Assembly: GCA_910577055.1 (NCBI GenBank) | Contig: CAJTKX010000005.1 | Coordinates: forward strand, 1-64,000 | DNA length: 64,000 nucleotides | Direction of reading: 5' to 3' | Source: an uncultured Christensenella sp. | GTDB lineage: Bacteria; Bacillota; Clostridia; Christensenellales; Borkfalkiaceae | In this document: positions 19,308 to 28,262 of the stretch, piece by piece | How positions within the stretch are numbered: position 1 is the first letter of the stretch | How the letters are laid out: every line of letters starts with the position of its first letter | Made by a program: the position numbers and the translations under genes | The notes under the pieces: model-generated | What the model saw: the letters and a program-made list of their open reading frames with translations, nothing else | The model's database searches: none | What the model was told of the DNA's origin: nothing

Positions 19308-19333
19308 CCGCCCCGCAACTCAAAGCGGGGCGG
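19308..19333 (+). other. GC-rich intercistronic hairpin
   Basis: CCGCCCCGC (19308-19316) pairs perfectly with GCGGGGCGG (19325-19333) across an 8-base loop. No T-run follows. It lies just ahead of the cytosolic GH32 ribosome binding site, so it may stabilise upstream mRNA or reduce read-through. Confidence 0.6.
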
Positions 19334-19349
19334 GAAAAACGAAGGAAAT

Positions 19350-20708
19350 ATGAAAGACAACATTGTAAGACCCGCTTTTCACATCACAGGACAACAAGGC
19401 TGGATTAACGACCCTAACGGACTTGTCAAGTTCAAGGGCGAATATCACGTATTTTTTCAACATTATTCAAGCAGCGTTTATTGGGGACCTATGCATTGGG
19501 GACACGTCAAAAGCCGCGACCTTTTAAAGTGGCAGCATCTTCCCGTTGCGATTTGTCCCGACGAGCAAGACGACGGCTGCTTTTCGGGCACCGCTATCGT
19601 TTGGAAGGATAAGCTTTGGCTTATGTATACAAGCTTTAAAGAAAACGGAGGCGGAGAAAATATAAGGCAACTGCAAGCAATCGCTTCTTCCGACGACGGC
19701 GTTCACTTTACAAAGCACGGCATTGTTATCGGAGAAAAGGATTTGCCGCCCGAATATTCCCCTTGCGACTTCCGCGACCCGAAGGTATTTAGACGCGGCG
19801 AAATTTTTTATTGCCTTGTCGCCGCCCGCCGAAAGCAAGGTAGGGGCAGACTTTTGCTTTTTTCGTCAGAAGATTTGTTCAAATGGAACTTCGAACGCGA
19901 CGTTCTGGGCACCGATTGCGGCGGAATTATGACAGAGTGCCCCGATTACGTTGAATCTTTGGGCTTGCTTACCTATTGCGAACAGTTTCAACCCGCACAA
20001 GTGGATAAACACTTAAATATTCATAGCACGTTTTACCGCTTGGGTGAGCTTGGCTTGGGTACTGGAAAATCGAAATTCGGCGAAAGCGATATTATCGATT
20101 ACGGTTTCGACTTTTATGCCTCGCAGATTTTTGCGGAAGTTCCCGTTATGATAGGCTGGCTTAGTATGTGGGACAGAACCGTGCCCTACGACAAATACGG
20201 TTTTTCGGGTATGCTTACCGTACCTCGCAAAATATCGGTAAAAGACGGCAGACTTTGGCAAGCCCCCCTTTACAATGGCAAAAAGGCAGCCGAAAGCTGT
20301 GCTTTGGAGTTAACGGATAATGCTACTGTCGGGGTTATAGAATTGTCGGTCGAAAAGCTTAAAAGCCTTACTTTGAAATTGAGGGTGGGTGACGGAAAGC
20401 AAACGGTAATTACGGCAACTAAAGACGGGCTTGTGTTTGACCGTTCGCGTTCGGGAGAGCCTATCACGGGTAAAGAAAACGACGAATACTCGCTTGCGGG
20501 CATAAGAAAAATGCCGCTTGACGATGCGGCAACGCACAAAATAACCGTGGTGTTCGATTGGTTTTCCGTGGAAGTGTTTGCCGACGGCAGAGCGCTTTCG
20601 TCGGTAATATGTCCCGATTTGAGTGCGGACGGTATTTCGCTTTCGGTCTGCGCCGATTCTTGTATTTACACGCGTTACGATACGTCCGAATTTATGGAAG
20701 TAAAATAA
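19350..20708 (+). CDS. Cytosolic GH32 beta-fructosidase
   Basis: A 452-residue enzyme without signal peptide, the usual length for intracellular sucrose/FOS hydrolases. It should release fructose from imported fructo-oligosaccharides or sucrose. Motifs are intact: WINDPNG (nucleophile D21), FRDPK (D143) and ECPD (acid/base E196). A C-terminal beta-sandwich contains the expected DRS and VEVFADG strands. It closes operon A, with a strong terminator starting 4 bp after the stop codon. Whether the substrate is phosphorylated cannot be seen; an ABC importer and a fructokinase in the operon favour unphosphorylated sugar. Confidence 0.93.
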   Translation: MKDNIVRPAFHITGQQGWINDPNGLVKFKGEYHVFFQHYSSSVYWGPMHWGHVKSRDLLKWQHLPVAICPDEQDDGCFSGTAIVWKDKLWLMYTSFKENGGGENIRQLQAIASSDDGVHFTKHGIVIGEKDLPPEYSPCDFRDPKVFRRGEIFYCLVAARRKQGRGRLLLFSSEDLFKWNFERDVLGTDCGGIMTECPDYVESLGLLTYCEQFQPAQVDKHLNIHSTFYRLGELGLGTGKSKFGESDIIDYGFDFYASQIFAEVPVMIGWLSMWDRTVPYDKYGFSGMLTVPRKISVKDGRLWQAPLYNGKKAAESCALELTDNATVGVIELSVEKLKSLTLKLRVGDGKQTVITATKDGLVFDRSRSGEPITGKENDEYSLAGIRKMPLDDAATHKITVVFDWFSVEVFADGRALSSVICPDLSADGISLSVCADSCIYTRYDTSEFMEVK

Positions 20709-20712
20709 TATG

Positions 20713-20750
20713 AAAAGACGGGTAACTGATTGGTTACCCGTCTTTTTATA
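20713..20750. terminator. Bidirectional terminator between operon A and LacI gene
   Basis: A perfect 14-bp stem (20713-20726 with 20733-20746), loop TGATTG, with A-run before and T-run after. It serves operon A rightwards and the convergent regulator gene leftwards. Confidence 0.9.
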
Positions 20751-21780
20751 TTATTCTGTTTGTCGAGTCGCGCGGAATCAGCTTTGTAAACACCGTCACC
20801 GAACGCGACGGACTTTGCGGGTGTTCTATTCTGTCTACAATCGTTCTTATGGTTTCGTTGCCCAAAAATTCCTTATCTACCGAAAAAGTAGTAATGGAAG
20901 GGACGGTGGCTATCGCTTCGGAAACGTTATCGAAGCCGACAATCAAAGCGTTTTGCGGCACGAAGATATTAAGCGATTTAAGCGCGTTGCAAACGCCCCT
21001 TGCAACGAAATCGTTACAACAAATGAAACACTCGGGGCGGTACCTCATTTTTAAAATTTCCGTCTTGATTGCGTCGGGATTACCGTAGTTGAAGGTTTGG
21101 TCTCCGCAAAGAATGTCCTCGCTGCGGGTATGTGTTCCGCCTATTGCCATTATGCCCGTAAGCATTCCGTTATACCTATCGTGAAAGCTTTTGCAATGCT
21201 TTCTGTCGCCTACGAAAGAAAACCGCGTTATGTTATATTTTTTATGCAGAAGCTTTACTATGCTGTTTACGGATTGCTCGTCATTTGCGCTGATTATGTC
21301 GTAATTATTATCCGATTTCACGTCGCCGGTGGTAAAGTCGTTAAAGCATACGGGTTTACCCAAATTCAAAAGTTTATATATAAATTCCTTGTCGAAACAC
21401 TCTATCGCCACTATGCCGTCGGCTTTTAAATCTCCGATATAGTCCGAAACTTCCTTAAACGGTGTTTTGCTGCCGTTATAAGTATATTGAAAAAGCTCGT
21501 AATCCTTTTCAAAACAGTTATTTTCTATGCTTTTTATAAGCGGCACAAAATAATTCATATTGTTCAGCGGCTTGCCCGAAACAAGTAGGATGCGGTATCT
21601 TTTACCGCCCGACTCGATATGATTTACGTTTAGCGACTTGTACTTCATTTCTTGCGCCTTGCGTAAAACGGTTTCCCGCGTTTTTTCGGGAACATATTGC
21701 CCGTTCAGCGCTTTTGCAACAGTGTTTCTCGATAAATTCAGTTGTTCAGCTATATCTTTTATAGTTACGGCTTTCTTCAT
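20746..21780 (-). CDS. LacI-family regulator, probably controls operon B
   Basis: A 344-residue regulator with helix-turn-helix TIKDIAEQLNLSRNTVAKALNG at its N-terminus and a sugar-sensor domain behind it. Start ATG is at 21780; the longer in-frame extension is rejected because the promoter lies in it. The -10 element ends only 6 bp before this ATG and no Shine-Dalgarno is visible, so the mRNA may be leaderless. It is transcribed divergently from operon B, with two perfect palindromes between the promoters. Control of operon B is inferred from that position. Confidence 0.9.
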   Translation of the reverse strand: MKKAVTIKDIAEQLNLSRNTVAKALNGQYVPEKTRETVLRKAQEMKYKSLNVNHIESGGKRYRILLVSGKPLNNMNYFVPLIKSIENNCFEKDYELFQYTYNGSKTPFKEVSDYIGDLKADGIVAIECFDKEFIYKLLNLGKPVCFNDFTTGDVKSDNNYDIISANDEQSVNSIVKLLHKKYNITRFSFVGDRKHCKSFHDRYNGMLTGIMAIGGTHTRSEDILCGDQTFNYGNPDAIKTEILKMRYRPECFICCNDFVARGVCNALKSLNIFVPQNALIVGFDNVSEAIATVPSITTFSVDKEFLGNETIRTIVDRIEHPQSPSRSVTVFTKLIPRDSTNRII

Positions 21781-21786
21781 ATTTCT

Positions 21787-21815
21787 ATTATAAAGCTTGA
21801 TTTTTAAAAAATCAA
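21787..21815 (-). promoter_or_regulatory. Promoter of the LacI gene, possibly leaderless
   Basis: On the minus strand TTGATT (21815-21810) and TATAAT (21792-21787) are separated by 17 bp. Transcription should start at or within a base or two of the ATG at 21780. Confidence 0.7.
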
Positions 21816-21827
21816 GTGAGCAAATGC

Positions 21828-21866
21828 ACCAAATTATATAATTTGGTATTGTGCATATGCACAATA
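21828..21866. promoter_or_regulatory. Two abutting 20-bp palindromic operators
   Basis: ACCAAATTATATAATTTGGT (21828-21847) and TATTGTGCATATGCACAATA (21847-21866) are both perfect palindromes sharing one base. They lie between the divergent promoters, upstream of both -35 elements. The adjacent LacI protein is the natural candidate. The upstream location would also fit activation or looping. Confidence 0.75.
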
Positions 21867-21879
21867 CGGGTTTATTATG

Positions 21880-21908
21880 TTGACAATGTTTATATTATTA
21901 AGTATTAT
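21880..21908 (+). promoter_or_regulatory. Promoter of fructan operon B
   Basis: TTGACA (21880-21885), a 17-bp spacer and TATTAT (21903-21908). A further TATAAT at 21931-21936 lacks a well placed -35. Confidence 0.7.
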
Positions 21909-21958
21909 GTAATAAACGAACATATATTGTTATAATATTTCATTTGGGGGAAATGAAT

Positions 21959-23332
21959 ATGAAAAAATGTATTGCCGCGATATGTGCAATGACTATGTTT
22001 TTGGGCGCAGTTTCGGGGTTAACCGCATGCGGCGGCGACGCGCACGAACATATTTGGAATGACGGAGAAATAACCTCTGCGCCTACATGTACAGAATTCG
22101 GAGTAAGAACTTTCAATTGTACTGTTGAGGGCTGCACCGAAACTTACACCGAAGCCGTTGATAAGCTTGCCCACGAATTTACGGGCGAATGGGTAGAGGT
22201 CGAGGGCGGACACGCAAAAAAATGCGCCAACTGTGAGGCGGTCGATACCGCGAATAAGACTAACCACAACCTTGCCGAAGATACTGAAAAGCGTGTAGAC
22301 GCAACTTGCCATTCAGACGGTGAAAAGCACTTTGTTTGCGACGATTGCGGCGCGGAAACTATCGAACAAATAACCGAGCGACCCGCGCATGACTTCGATA
22401 ACGGCGAATGGGTAGAGGTCGAGGACGGACACGCGAAGCAGTGCGCCAACTGTGAGGCGGTTGACACCGCGAATAAGACTAACCACAACCTTGTCGAGGA
22501 TACGGAAAAGCGCGTGGACGCGACTTGCCATTCTGACGGGGAAAAGCACTTTGTTTGCAACGATTGCGGCGCGACAAACGTCGAATACATAACCGAGCGA
22601 CCCGCGCATGACTTCGATAACGGCGAATGGGTAGAGGTCGAGGGCGGCCACGCAAAAAAATGCGCTAACTGCGAGGCGGTTGACGAAAACGTAATTGCAC
22701 ATACTTGGGACGAGGGCGAAGTTACTGCGCAGCCGACGTTTTGGCAAGACGGCGAAAAAACCTTTACTTGCAACGACTGCGGCAAAACCAAGACCGAACC
22801 CGTTGCGGCGAAAACTTCCGTCACTTATAAAGAAGATTTTAACATAAACCTTGAAGACGGCAAGCAAACGGGTGATTGGCAATACGGCACGGTAGATTAT
22901 AAGTTCGACGACAATGAAGACTTTACTTTTACTCAGTTTACAACGAATAACGGAAGCGATGCTTGGACATTCACCGACGGTGCGAACGTTGAAATCAAAG
23001 ACGAATATATAAATGCAGACGGAAGGTGGGCGGCGGTTGCCTTTACATTTAAAGCAGATACCGAAGCGAGTGTAAGCTTTACCTTTACCGGAACAATTCC
23101 GACGGACGGAGATGGCAACGAGGGACCCCAATCCACTTTTAATTGCAGAATAGGTTTAAAGAACGCGGACGGCGTTATATACGGGAACCCCGAATTCAGA
23201 GACGGCGCAGTATGCGAGTATTCCGTTAAAAAACAGTTTAAAGCGGGCGATACCATTTATTTTATGATTGAACACGCGGGTAGGGGCTGGACGAGCGGAA
23301 GTTTGAATATCGGCATTGTTAAAGGTGCGTAA
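21959..23332 (+). CDS. Cys-rich repeat lipoprotein heading operon B
   Basis: A 457-residue lipoprotein (lipobox LTAC, C24). Residues about 75-245 consist of 73-residue near-identical repeats with paired cysteines (CANCEA, CDDCG or CNDCG) and His/Trp positions. They could bind zinc or form disulfides. A final HTWDEGE unit follows. The last 185 residues form a separate beta-rich domain with no recognised family. Function is unknown. Its place just ahead of an anchored GH32 suggests a surface adhesin or fructan-binding protein. The ATG at 21959 is chosen because it sits 8 bp after GGGGG; the ATG at 21953 is too close. Confidence 0.75.
   Translation: MKKCIAAICAMTMFLGAVSGLTACGGDAHEHIWNDGEITSAPTCTEFGVRTFNCTVEGCTETYTEAVDKLAHEFTGEWVEVEGGHAKKCANCEAVDTANKTNHNLAEDTEKRVDATCHSDGEKHFVCDDCGAETIEQITERPAHDFDNGEWVEVEDGHAKQCANCEAVDTANKTNHNLVEDTEKRVDATCHSDGEKHFVCNDCGATNVEYITERPAHDFDNGEWVEVEGGHAKKCANCEAVDENVIAHTWDEGEVTAQPTFWQDGEKTFTCNDCGKTKTEPVAAKTSVTYKEDFNINLEDGKQTGDWQYGTVDYKFDDNEDFTFTQFTTNNGSDAWTFTDGANVEIKDEYINADGRWAAVAFTFKADTEASVSFTFTGTIPTDGDGNEGPQSTFNCRIGLKNADGVIYGNPEFRDGAVCEYSVKKQFKAGDTIYFMIEHAGRGWTSGSLNIGIVKGA
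22184..22690 (+). repeat. 219-bp tandem repeats within the lipoprotein gene
   Basis: Units begin at 22184, 22403 and 22622 (the last partial), each starting with the codons for GEWVEVE. Near-identity at DNA level suggests recent duplication and possible copy-number variation. Confidence 0.85.
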
Positions 23333-23339
23333 ATTTTTT

Positions 23340-26276
23340 ATGAAAGTTAAAAGCGTAAAAACAAGTTTAATATTTGCGTTGGGCGCGGCAGTTTTTGCTG
23401 CGCTTGTCGCGGGTTTTTGCCTTATGAACAAGACGGTTGCGCTTGCGGCTTCGGACTATGACGAAAGCTACCGCAATCAGCTTGCATATTCGGCAAAGCG
23501 CGGTTGGAACAACGACCCTAACGGGCTTTTGTACGTTAACGGCACTTACCATATGTACTATCAGTATAATTGGGACGGCAACGGGACCCAAACTTGGTGG
23601 GACCATATGAGTTGGGGCCACGCCACAAGCACCGATTTGGTGCATTGGGCGGAACAGCCCGTTGCAATTCCCGCCTATCAGACCGTCGGCAACGAGTATT
23701 ACGCAATGATGTTTTCGGGTAGCGCAGTCTATGACGAAAATAACAGCAGCGGGCTTTTTAGCGGCGACAACGGCGGCATAGTTGCAATTTTAACGCAGCC
23801 GAACGGAAAGCAGAGGCAGATACTTGCTTACAGTGACGACGGACAAAACTTTAATATATACGGCGAAATACTCGGCGCGGACGCGGAGGGCAGCCTTGGC
23901 GACGACGAATTCCGCGACCCCAAAGTATTTTGGAGCGACGCGCACGACAAATGGCTTATGGCAGTGGGCGGCGGCTCGGTAAGAATGTACTCGTCGGACA
24001 ACTTGAAGGATTGGACTTACCTCGGCGAAACGGGTTTTTGGGGAGAGTGCCCCGATATTTCGCGCTACGAGGTTGACGGCGAAGTGAAGTACGCTTTAAT
24101 TATCTCGCCCGAAGATAAAAGCAAAAGTCACGAGTATAACGGCACCGACCGTATAAACACTTACTACCCCGCAGAATATTACGCCGTGGGCGAGCTTGAC
24201 GACAACGGACTTTTCCGCGCGACTCAGACTATAAAGAGATTGAGCGAGGGTATAGACAGCTATGCGTTTCAATCTTTCAACAATACGGACGGCAAGGTTT
24301 ACGGCGTAAGCTGGTCGGCAAGTTGGCTTACGGTCGGCGCGTACGAGGGGTATAGACAGACCTACAACGGCGGCTTAACCGTTGCGTGTGAGCTTGAAAT
24401 GGTCAAAGACGGGGACGGCTATTCGCTGTTTAGAAAACCCGTTGATAATATAAATACGTTACGAAACGGCGAAATTGCTGCGGTTTCGGGGAAAGTCGCG
24501 GCGGGCACAAACCCGCTTGCAAGCGTTAAGGCGACAGAAGCGGATATAGAGTTGGAACTCGATTTTACGGGCAGTACGGCAACTTACGCCGAGCTGCTGT
24601 TGCGCGTTTCGGCGGCGGAAAGAATTTCTGTAAAATACGACGTCGCAACCCAAACGCTTTCGCTCGACCGCTCGGAAAGCTCGCTTTTGGCAAAGGATAC
24701 AAATTTTTATAACGAAGTTTACTCCAAACAAGTTGCCTTAAAAAACGGCAAACTCGGTTTAAGAATACTTCTCGATAGGGCGTTCGTCAGCGTGTTTGCA
24801 AACGGGGGAGAGGCAAGCTTTTTCTCGGCGGTTTTTCCCTCTGCCATATCTGACGGAATGAGCCTTTTATCGGACGGCGAAATTAACGTTGGCGCCCACA
24901 TATATGCCGTTCAAAGCATTTTCGGCGGGGTTCAAACCAAGGACGAACTGATAATAACCACGAATAAAATCGATACTGCCGTCGGCGCAACGGAAACGGT
25001 GATAGCTGCGTCTTATGCGGAAGGGTTCGATGCAAGCCGCGTTGCTTATACCGTAACCGAGGGGCAAGACAATATAGCACTTGAAATAAAGGACGGAACG
25101 GCTTATATCAAAACGTTGAAAAAGGGCAGCGCAAAAGTGAAAGCCGCCTATAACGGCAACGAAAAGACGGTAGAAATTTATATTTACGAGAACGGATTTG
25201 TAAGCGACGTCGATTATACCGACGGCTACCGCGCGTTTTATTACGTTCGTGAGGACGGTCTGTTTTTAGGCGCGGGCACGGTTGACGCGTTCGTTTTCGG
25301 TAACGCTGCCGGCACGGACTTGACATATTCGGCAAATTTTACTCCGCAACCGAACGCGCAAGCTGGCGGGCTTGCTTTCGGGTATACGGGTAACGCGTCG
25401 GGTTACTTCTTCGTTACCGCAGACGTTAAAGAAAACGCGGTTAAGCTTGTGCAATTTTGCGGCGAAAAGGAAGCCGCCAATACTTTGGCTTCGGCTGAGT
25501 TCGATTTTGCTGCGGACGCGGCTTATAAGTTGACGGTAACCGTAAAAGACGGAACGGCTAAGGCTTACGCAAACGGTTTAAAACTGATTGAATGCGAACT
25601 GAAAAATTATGCGGGGGGAAGAGTGGGACTTAACGTTTATAACGCGGATATGGTTATAAACAAAGTTTATTTCAGACCCGCCGCTTACGAAAATGAAATT
25701 ATAGTCGGCTCGGACGAGGTGTTAAAAGTCGTAAACATAACCGACGGCAGCTACAAATTGGACGACGGCGAATACACCGTAGCGGACGGTAAGATTATAA
25801 TAAACGAAAGCTATTTAAAAACTTTGGAAGCGGACGCCGAGTACACGTTTAGAGTCGTCACGACAACCGGCGATTACGACGCGGTTATAAAGACGGATTT
25901 TGTTGCAGCCACTTTATCGCCCTTGCAAGAGAAGTTTTCAATAGGCGAAAGCCTAAGCTTCAAGCTCAACGGTAACACGGAAGTATATAAAGTTGAAATA
26001 AACGGCGAGGAGTACGAATTTACGGTTGACGGCGATACTATAACGGTAGCGGCGGATGCGCTTAAAAACTTAACGGGCGGCACGCATACCGTTAAAGCAT
26101 ATACGGCAAACGGGAGACCCGTCGCAAGCTTCGACCTTGCGGGGCTTGCAGACTATCAAGAGGACGAGGTCGAAGCGGTAAGCCGCGTATTCTTCTGGGT
26201 CGATATCGCAATTTTCGGCGCGATTATCGTCGGATACGGTGTGTTTACCGTAGTCAAAAAGTGCAAAAGGGGTTAA
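23340..26276 (+). CDS. Membrane-anchored extracellular GH32 fructanase
   Basis: A 978-residue enzyme paralleling the one at 2791. The signal peptide spans about 1-37. The GH32 domain follows at once, with WNNDPNG (D59), FRDPK (D193) and GECPD (E236). Then come its beta-sandwich, an Ig-like region (about 540-620), a lectin-like domain (about 625-780) and Ig-like tail domains. A C-terminal membrane helix (about 950-972) ends in a VKKCKRG tail. Unlike the operon A enzyme it lacks an N-terminal lectin-like domain. The ATG at 23340, 7 bp after the previous stop, is chosen over TTG 23316 inside the upstream gene. RBS (AAAGGTG) is modest. Confidence 0.92.
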   Translation: MKVKSVKTSLIFALGAAVFAALVAGFCLMNKTVALAASDYDESYRNQLAYSAKRGWNNDPNGLLYVNGTYHMYYQYNWDGNGTQTWWDHMSWGHATSTDLVHWAEQPVAIPAYQTVGNEYYAMMFSGSAVYDENNSSGLFSGDNGGIVAILTQPNGKQRQILAYSDDGQNFNIYGEILGADAEGSLGDDEFRDPKVFWSDAHDKWLMAVGGGSVRMYSSDNLKDWTYLGETGFWGECPDISRYEVDGEVKYALIISPEDKSKSHEYNGTDRINTYYPAEYYAVGELDDNGLFRATQTIKRLSEGIDSYAFQSFNNTDGKVYGVSWSASWLTVGAYEGYRQTYNGGLTVACELEMVKDGDGYSLFRKPVDNINTLRNGEIAAVSGKVAAGTNPLASVKATEADIELELDFTGSTATYAELLLRVSAAERISVKYDVATQTLSLDRSESSLLAKDTNFYNEVYSKQVALKNGKLGLRILLDRAFVSVFANGGEASFFSAVFPSAISDGMSLLSDGEINVGAHIYAVQSIFGGVQTKDELIITTNKIDTAVGATETVIAASYAEGFDASRVAYTVTEGQDNIALEIKDGTAYIKTLKKGSAKVKAAYNGNEKTVEIYIYENGFVSDVDYTDGYRAFYYVREDGLFLGAGTVDAFVFGNAAGTDLTYSANFTPQPNAQAGGLAFGYTGNASGYFFVTADVKENAVKLVQFCGEKEAANTLASAEFDFAADAAYKLTVTVKDGTAKAYANGLKLIECELKNYAGGRVGLNVYNADMVINKVYFRPAAYENEIIVGSDEVLKVVNITDGSYKLDDGEYTVADGKIIINESYLKTLEADAEYTFRVVTTTGDYDAVIKTDFVAATLSPLQEKFSIGESLSFKLNGNTEVYKVEINGEEYEFTVDGDTITVAADALKNLTGGTHTVKAYTANGRPVASFDLAGLADYQEDEVEAVSRVFFWVDIAIFGAIIVGYGVFTVVKKCKRG

Positions 26277-26278
26277 TT

Positions 26279-27334
26279 ATGGAGAATAATCAAGTCGCAA
26301 ATACTCCGCCGTCGGCATTGCTTGAAAACAACGATTTGCTTATCGAACAAGCGTACGAGCAGCTTGCGGGCGGTGCAACCGAAAACGCGGGGGACGTCAA
26401 AAACAACAAAACCCCTACAAAATGGGAGAAGTGGAAAGAAAATTTCAAGCGTAGGGGCTGGATATTGGTGTTCATTCTTCCCGCGCTGATATACATTTTG
26501 ATTTTCTGCTACGGACCGATGTACGGCATCGTTGTCGCCTTTCAAGACTATCAGCCGGGAAACGATATAATCGGTCCCGATACCGTTTGGGTCGGTTTTA
26601 AAAACTTCGAAGATTTCTTTTCCGACCCGAACTTCGGCAGTTATTTTTTAAATACGTTTTTGCTGTGTATTTTGGGCTTTATCGTCGGTTTCCCGCTGCC
26701 TATTATCGTGGCGCTTTTGTTGAACTCGGTAAGACCGAAAAAAATAAAAAAGGGCTTGCAAATTCTGTACTATGCGCCGCACTTCATTTCGCTTGTAGTA
26801 CTTGTCGGTATGATGAAGCTTATATTCGGCAGCGACGGGCTTTTGGACCAACTAAGCATAAAATTGGGCGGCGACGCGCAAGGCTTGCAACTGTTTTTAA
26901 AGGCGGAAGCGTTCAGACCGTTATTCATCTTTTCGGGGAATTGGCAAGACTTTGGTTGGTCGGCGATAATCTACCTTGCGGCGCTTTCGGGCGTTGACCC
27001 CGCTTTGCACGAGGCTGCCAAGGTTGACGGCGCGTCGAGGTTCAGAAGAATTTTCAGCGTAGACTTGCCCGCAATACTCCCCACGATAGTTATGCTTATG
27101 ATACTGTCTGTCGGCAACTTGATGAGTTGCGGCTATGAAAAAGTTCTTCTTATGCAGACGGACGGCAACATTTCCACAAGTGAAATTCTTTCAACCTACG
27201 TTTACGGCGGGCTTATGAAAGGTCAGTACGGGCTTAGCACCGCGTCGGGACTGTTCAACTCTGTCATCAACGTTGCGCTGTTGATAATAGCGAACTTCAC
27301 ATCCAAAAAATTGGCAAATCAAAGTATGTGGTAA
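26279..27334 (+). CDS. ABC oligosaccharide permease, LplB type
   Basis: A 351-residue permease with a soluble N-terminal stretch of about 55 residues, then six membrane segments. The opening FILPALIYILIFCYGPMYG and the EAAKVDGASRFRR loop match LplB/YtcP-class importers of larger oligosaccharides. This differs from the MalF type in operon A. It begins 2 bp after the GH32 stop, with AAGGGG as RBS. It pairs with the next gene and the binding protein at 28263. Confidence 0.9.
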   Translation: MENNQVANTPPSALLENNDLLIEQAYEQLAGGATENAGDVKNNKTPTKWEKWKENFKRRGWILVFILPALIYILIFCYGPMYGIVVAFQDYQPGNDIIGPDTVWVGFKNFEDFFSDPNFGSYFLNTFLLCILGFIVGFPLPIIVALLLNSVRPKKIKKGLQILYYAPHFISLVVLVGMMKLIFGSDGLLDQLSIKLGGDAQGLQLFLKAEAFRPLFIFSGNWQDFGWSAIIYLAALSGVDPALHEAAKVDGASRFRRIFSVDLPAILPTIVMLMILSVGNLMSCGYEKVLLMQTDGNISTSEILSTYVYGGLMKGQYGLSTASGLFNSVINVALLIIANFTSKKLANQSMW

Positions 27335-27340
27335 GGCGTT

Positions 27341-28246
27341 ATGGATAAAAAGGAACTGAAAGCGTTAAAAAAGAAAAACAAGATAAAAGAGAGTAAAATC
27401 GATTACGTCTACTATGCTATTTGCGGGTTTATCCTCTTTTTGTTGGCGGTTATCGTCGTGTATCCGCTATACTATATAATCATAGCTTCGATATCCGACC
27501 CCGACGCGGTGCTTACGGGCGACGTTTGGTTGTATCCCGTAAAAGTAACCTTTTCGGGCTATGCGCAGCTGTTTAACCGCGACGACGTTTGGCGGGGTTA
27601 CTTCAATACCTTGATTTATACGATATTCGGCACGGTATTCAACATTGCGCTGACTATTCCCGCGGGTTGGGCTTTATCGCGCGATTATCTGCCGTTTAGG
27701 AAGCTTATCAACGTCTTGCTTATAATAACGATGTTTTTCGGCGGCGGATTGGTGCCCTATGTAATACTTTGCAGAACGCTAGGGTTGTACCAAAACCCCT
27801 TAATACTCATAATCGGCGGTGGCGTAAGCGTTTACAACGTGTTTATGTGCAAGTCGTTTTTTCAAGTCAACGTTCCAAAAGAGGTGTTGGAGGCGGCGCA
27901 GATTGACGGCGCGGGAGAGATAAGGACATTCTTCGACCTTGTTTTACCCCTTGCTAAATCGATAATCAGCGTAATGGTGCTGTTTTATGCGGTCGGGCAT
28001 TGGAATAACTATATCGACGCGTATATATTCAGTATCGATAAAGACTTTTACCCCTTGCAAGCGGTAATCAACGGGCTTTTGTCCGCGACGACGGGAGGCG
28101 AAGGCGAACTGATTGCCGAACAGATGCGAGTTGCAACTCAGATTAAGTTTACCTCAATCATAGTTGCTACCGTGCCTATTTTAATTCTTTACCCTATGAT
28201 AGAAAAACACTTCGGGCAAGGCGTGCTTGTCGGCTCGTTCAAATAA
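27341..28246 (+). CDS. ABC oligosaccharide permease, LplC type
   Basis: A 301-residue permease with six membrane segments and EAA loop EAAQIDGAG. The early PLYYIIIASISDPD segment is typical of the LplC/YtcP/AraQ group. It forms the second half of the operon B translocator. It lies 6 bp after its partner and 16 bp before the binding protein gene. Confidence 0.9.
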   Translation: MDKKELKALKKKNKIKESKIDYVYYAICGFILFLLAVIVVYPLYYIIIASISDPDAVLTGDVWLYPVKVTFSGYAQLFNRDDVWRGYFNTLIYTIFGTVFNIALTIPAGWALSRDYLPFRKLINVLLIITMFFGGGLVPYVILCRTLGLYQNPLILIIGGGVSVYNVFMCKSFFQVNVPKEVLEAAQIDGAGEIRTFFDLVLPLAKSIISVMVLFYAVGHWNNYIDAYIFSIDKDFYPLQAVINGLLSATTGGEGELIAEQMRVATQIKFTSIIVATVPILILYPMIEKHFGQGVLVGSFK

Positions 28247-28262
28247 AATTTCGGGGAAATAT

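Noticed and set aside
20710..21429. Plus-strand open frames after operon A
   Set aside because: They lie antisense to the clearly real LacI gene and overlap the terminator.
21781..21864. 28-residue upstream extension of the LacI protein at 20746
   Set aside because: It would be translated from DNA that forms the promoter and the -35 region; the helix-turn-helix starts properly at 21780.
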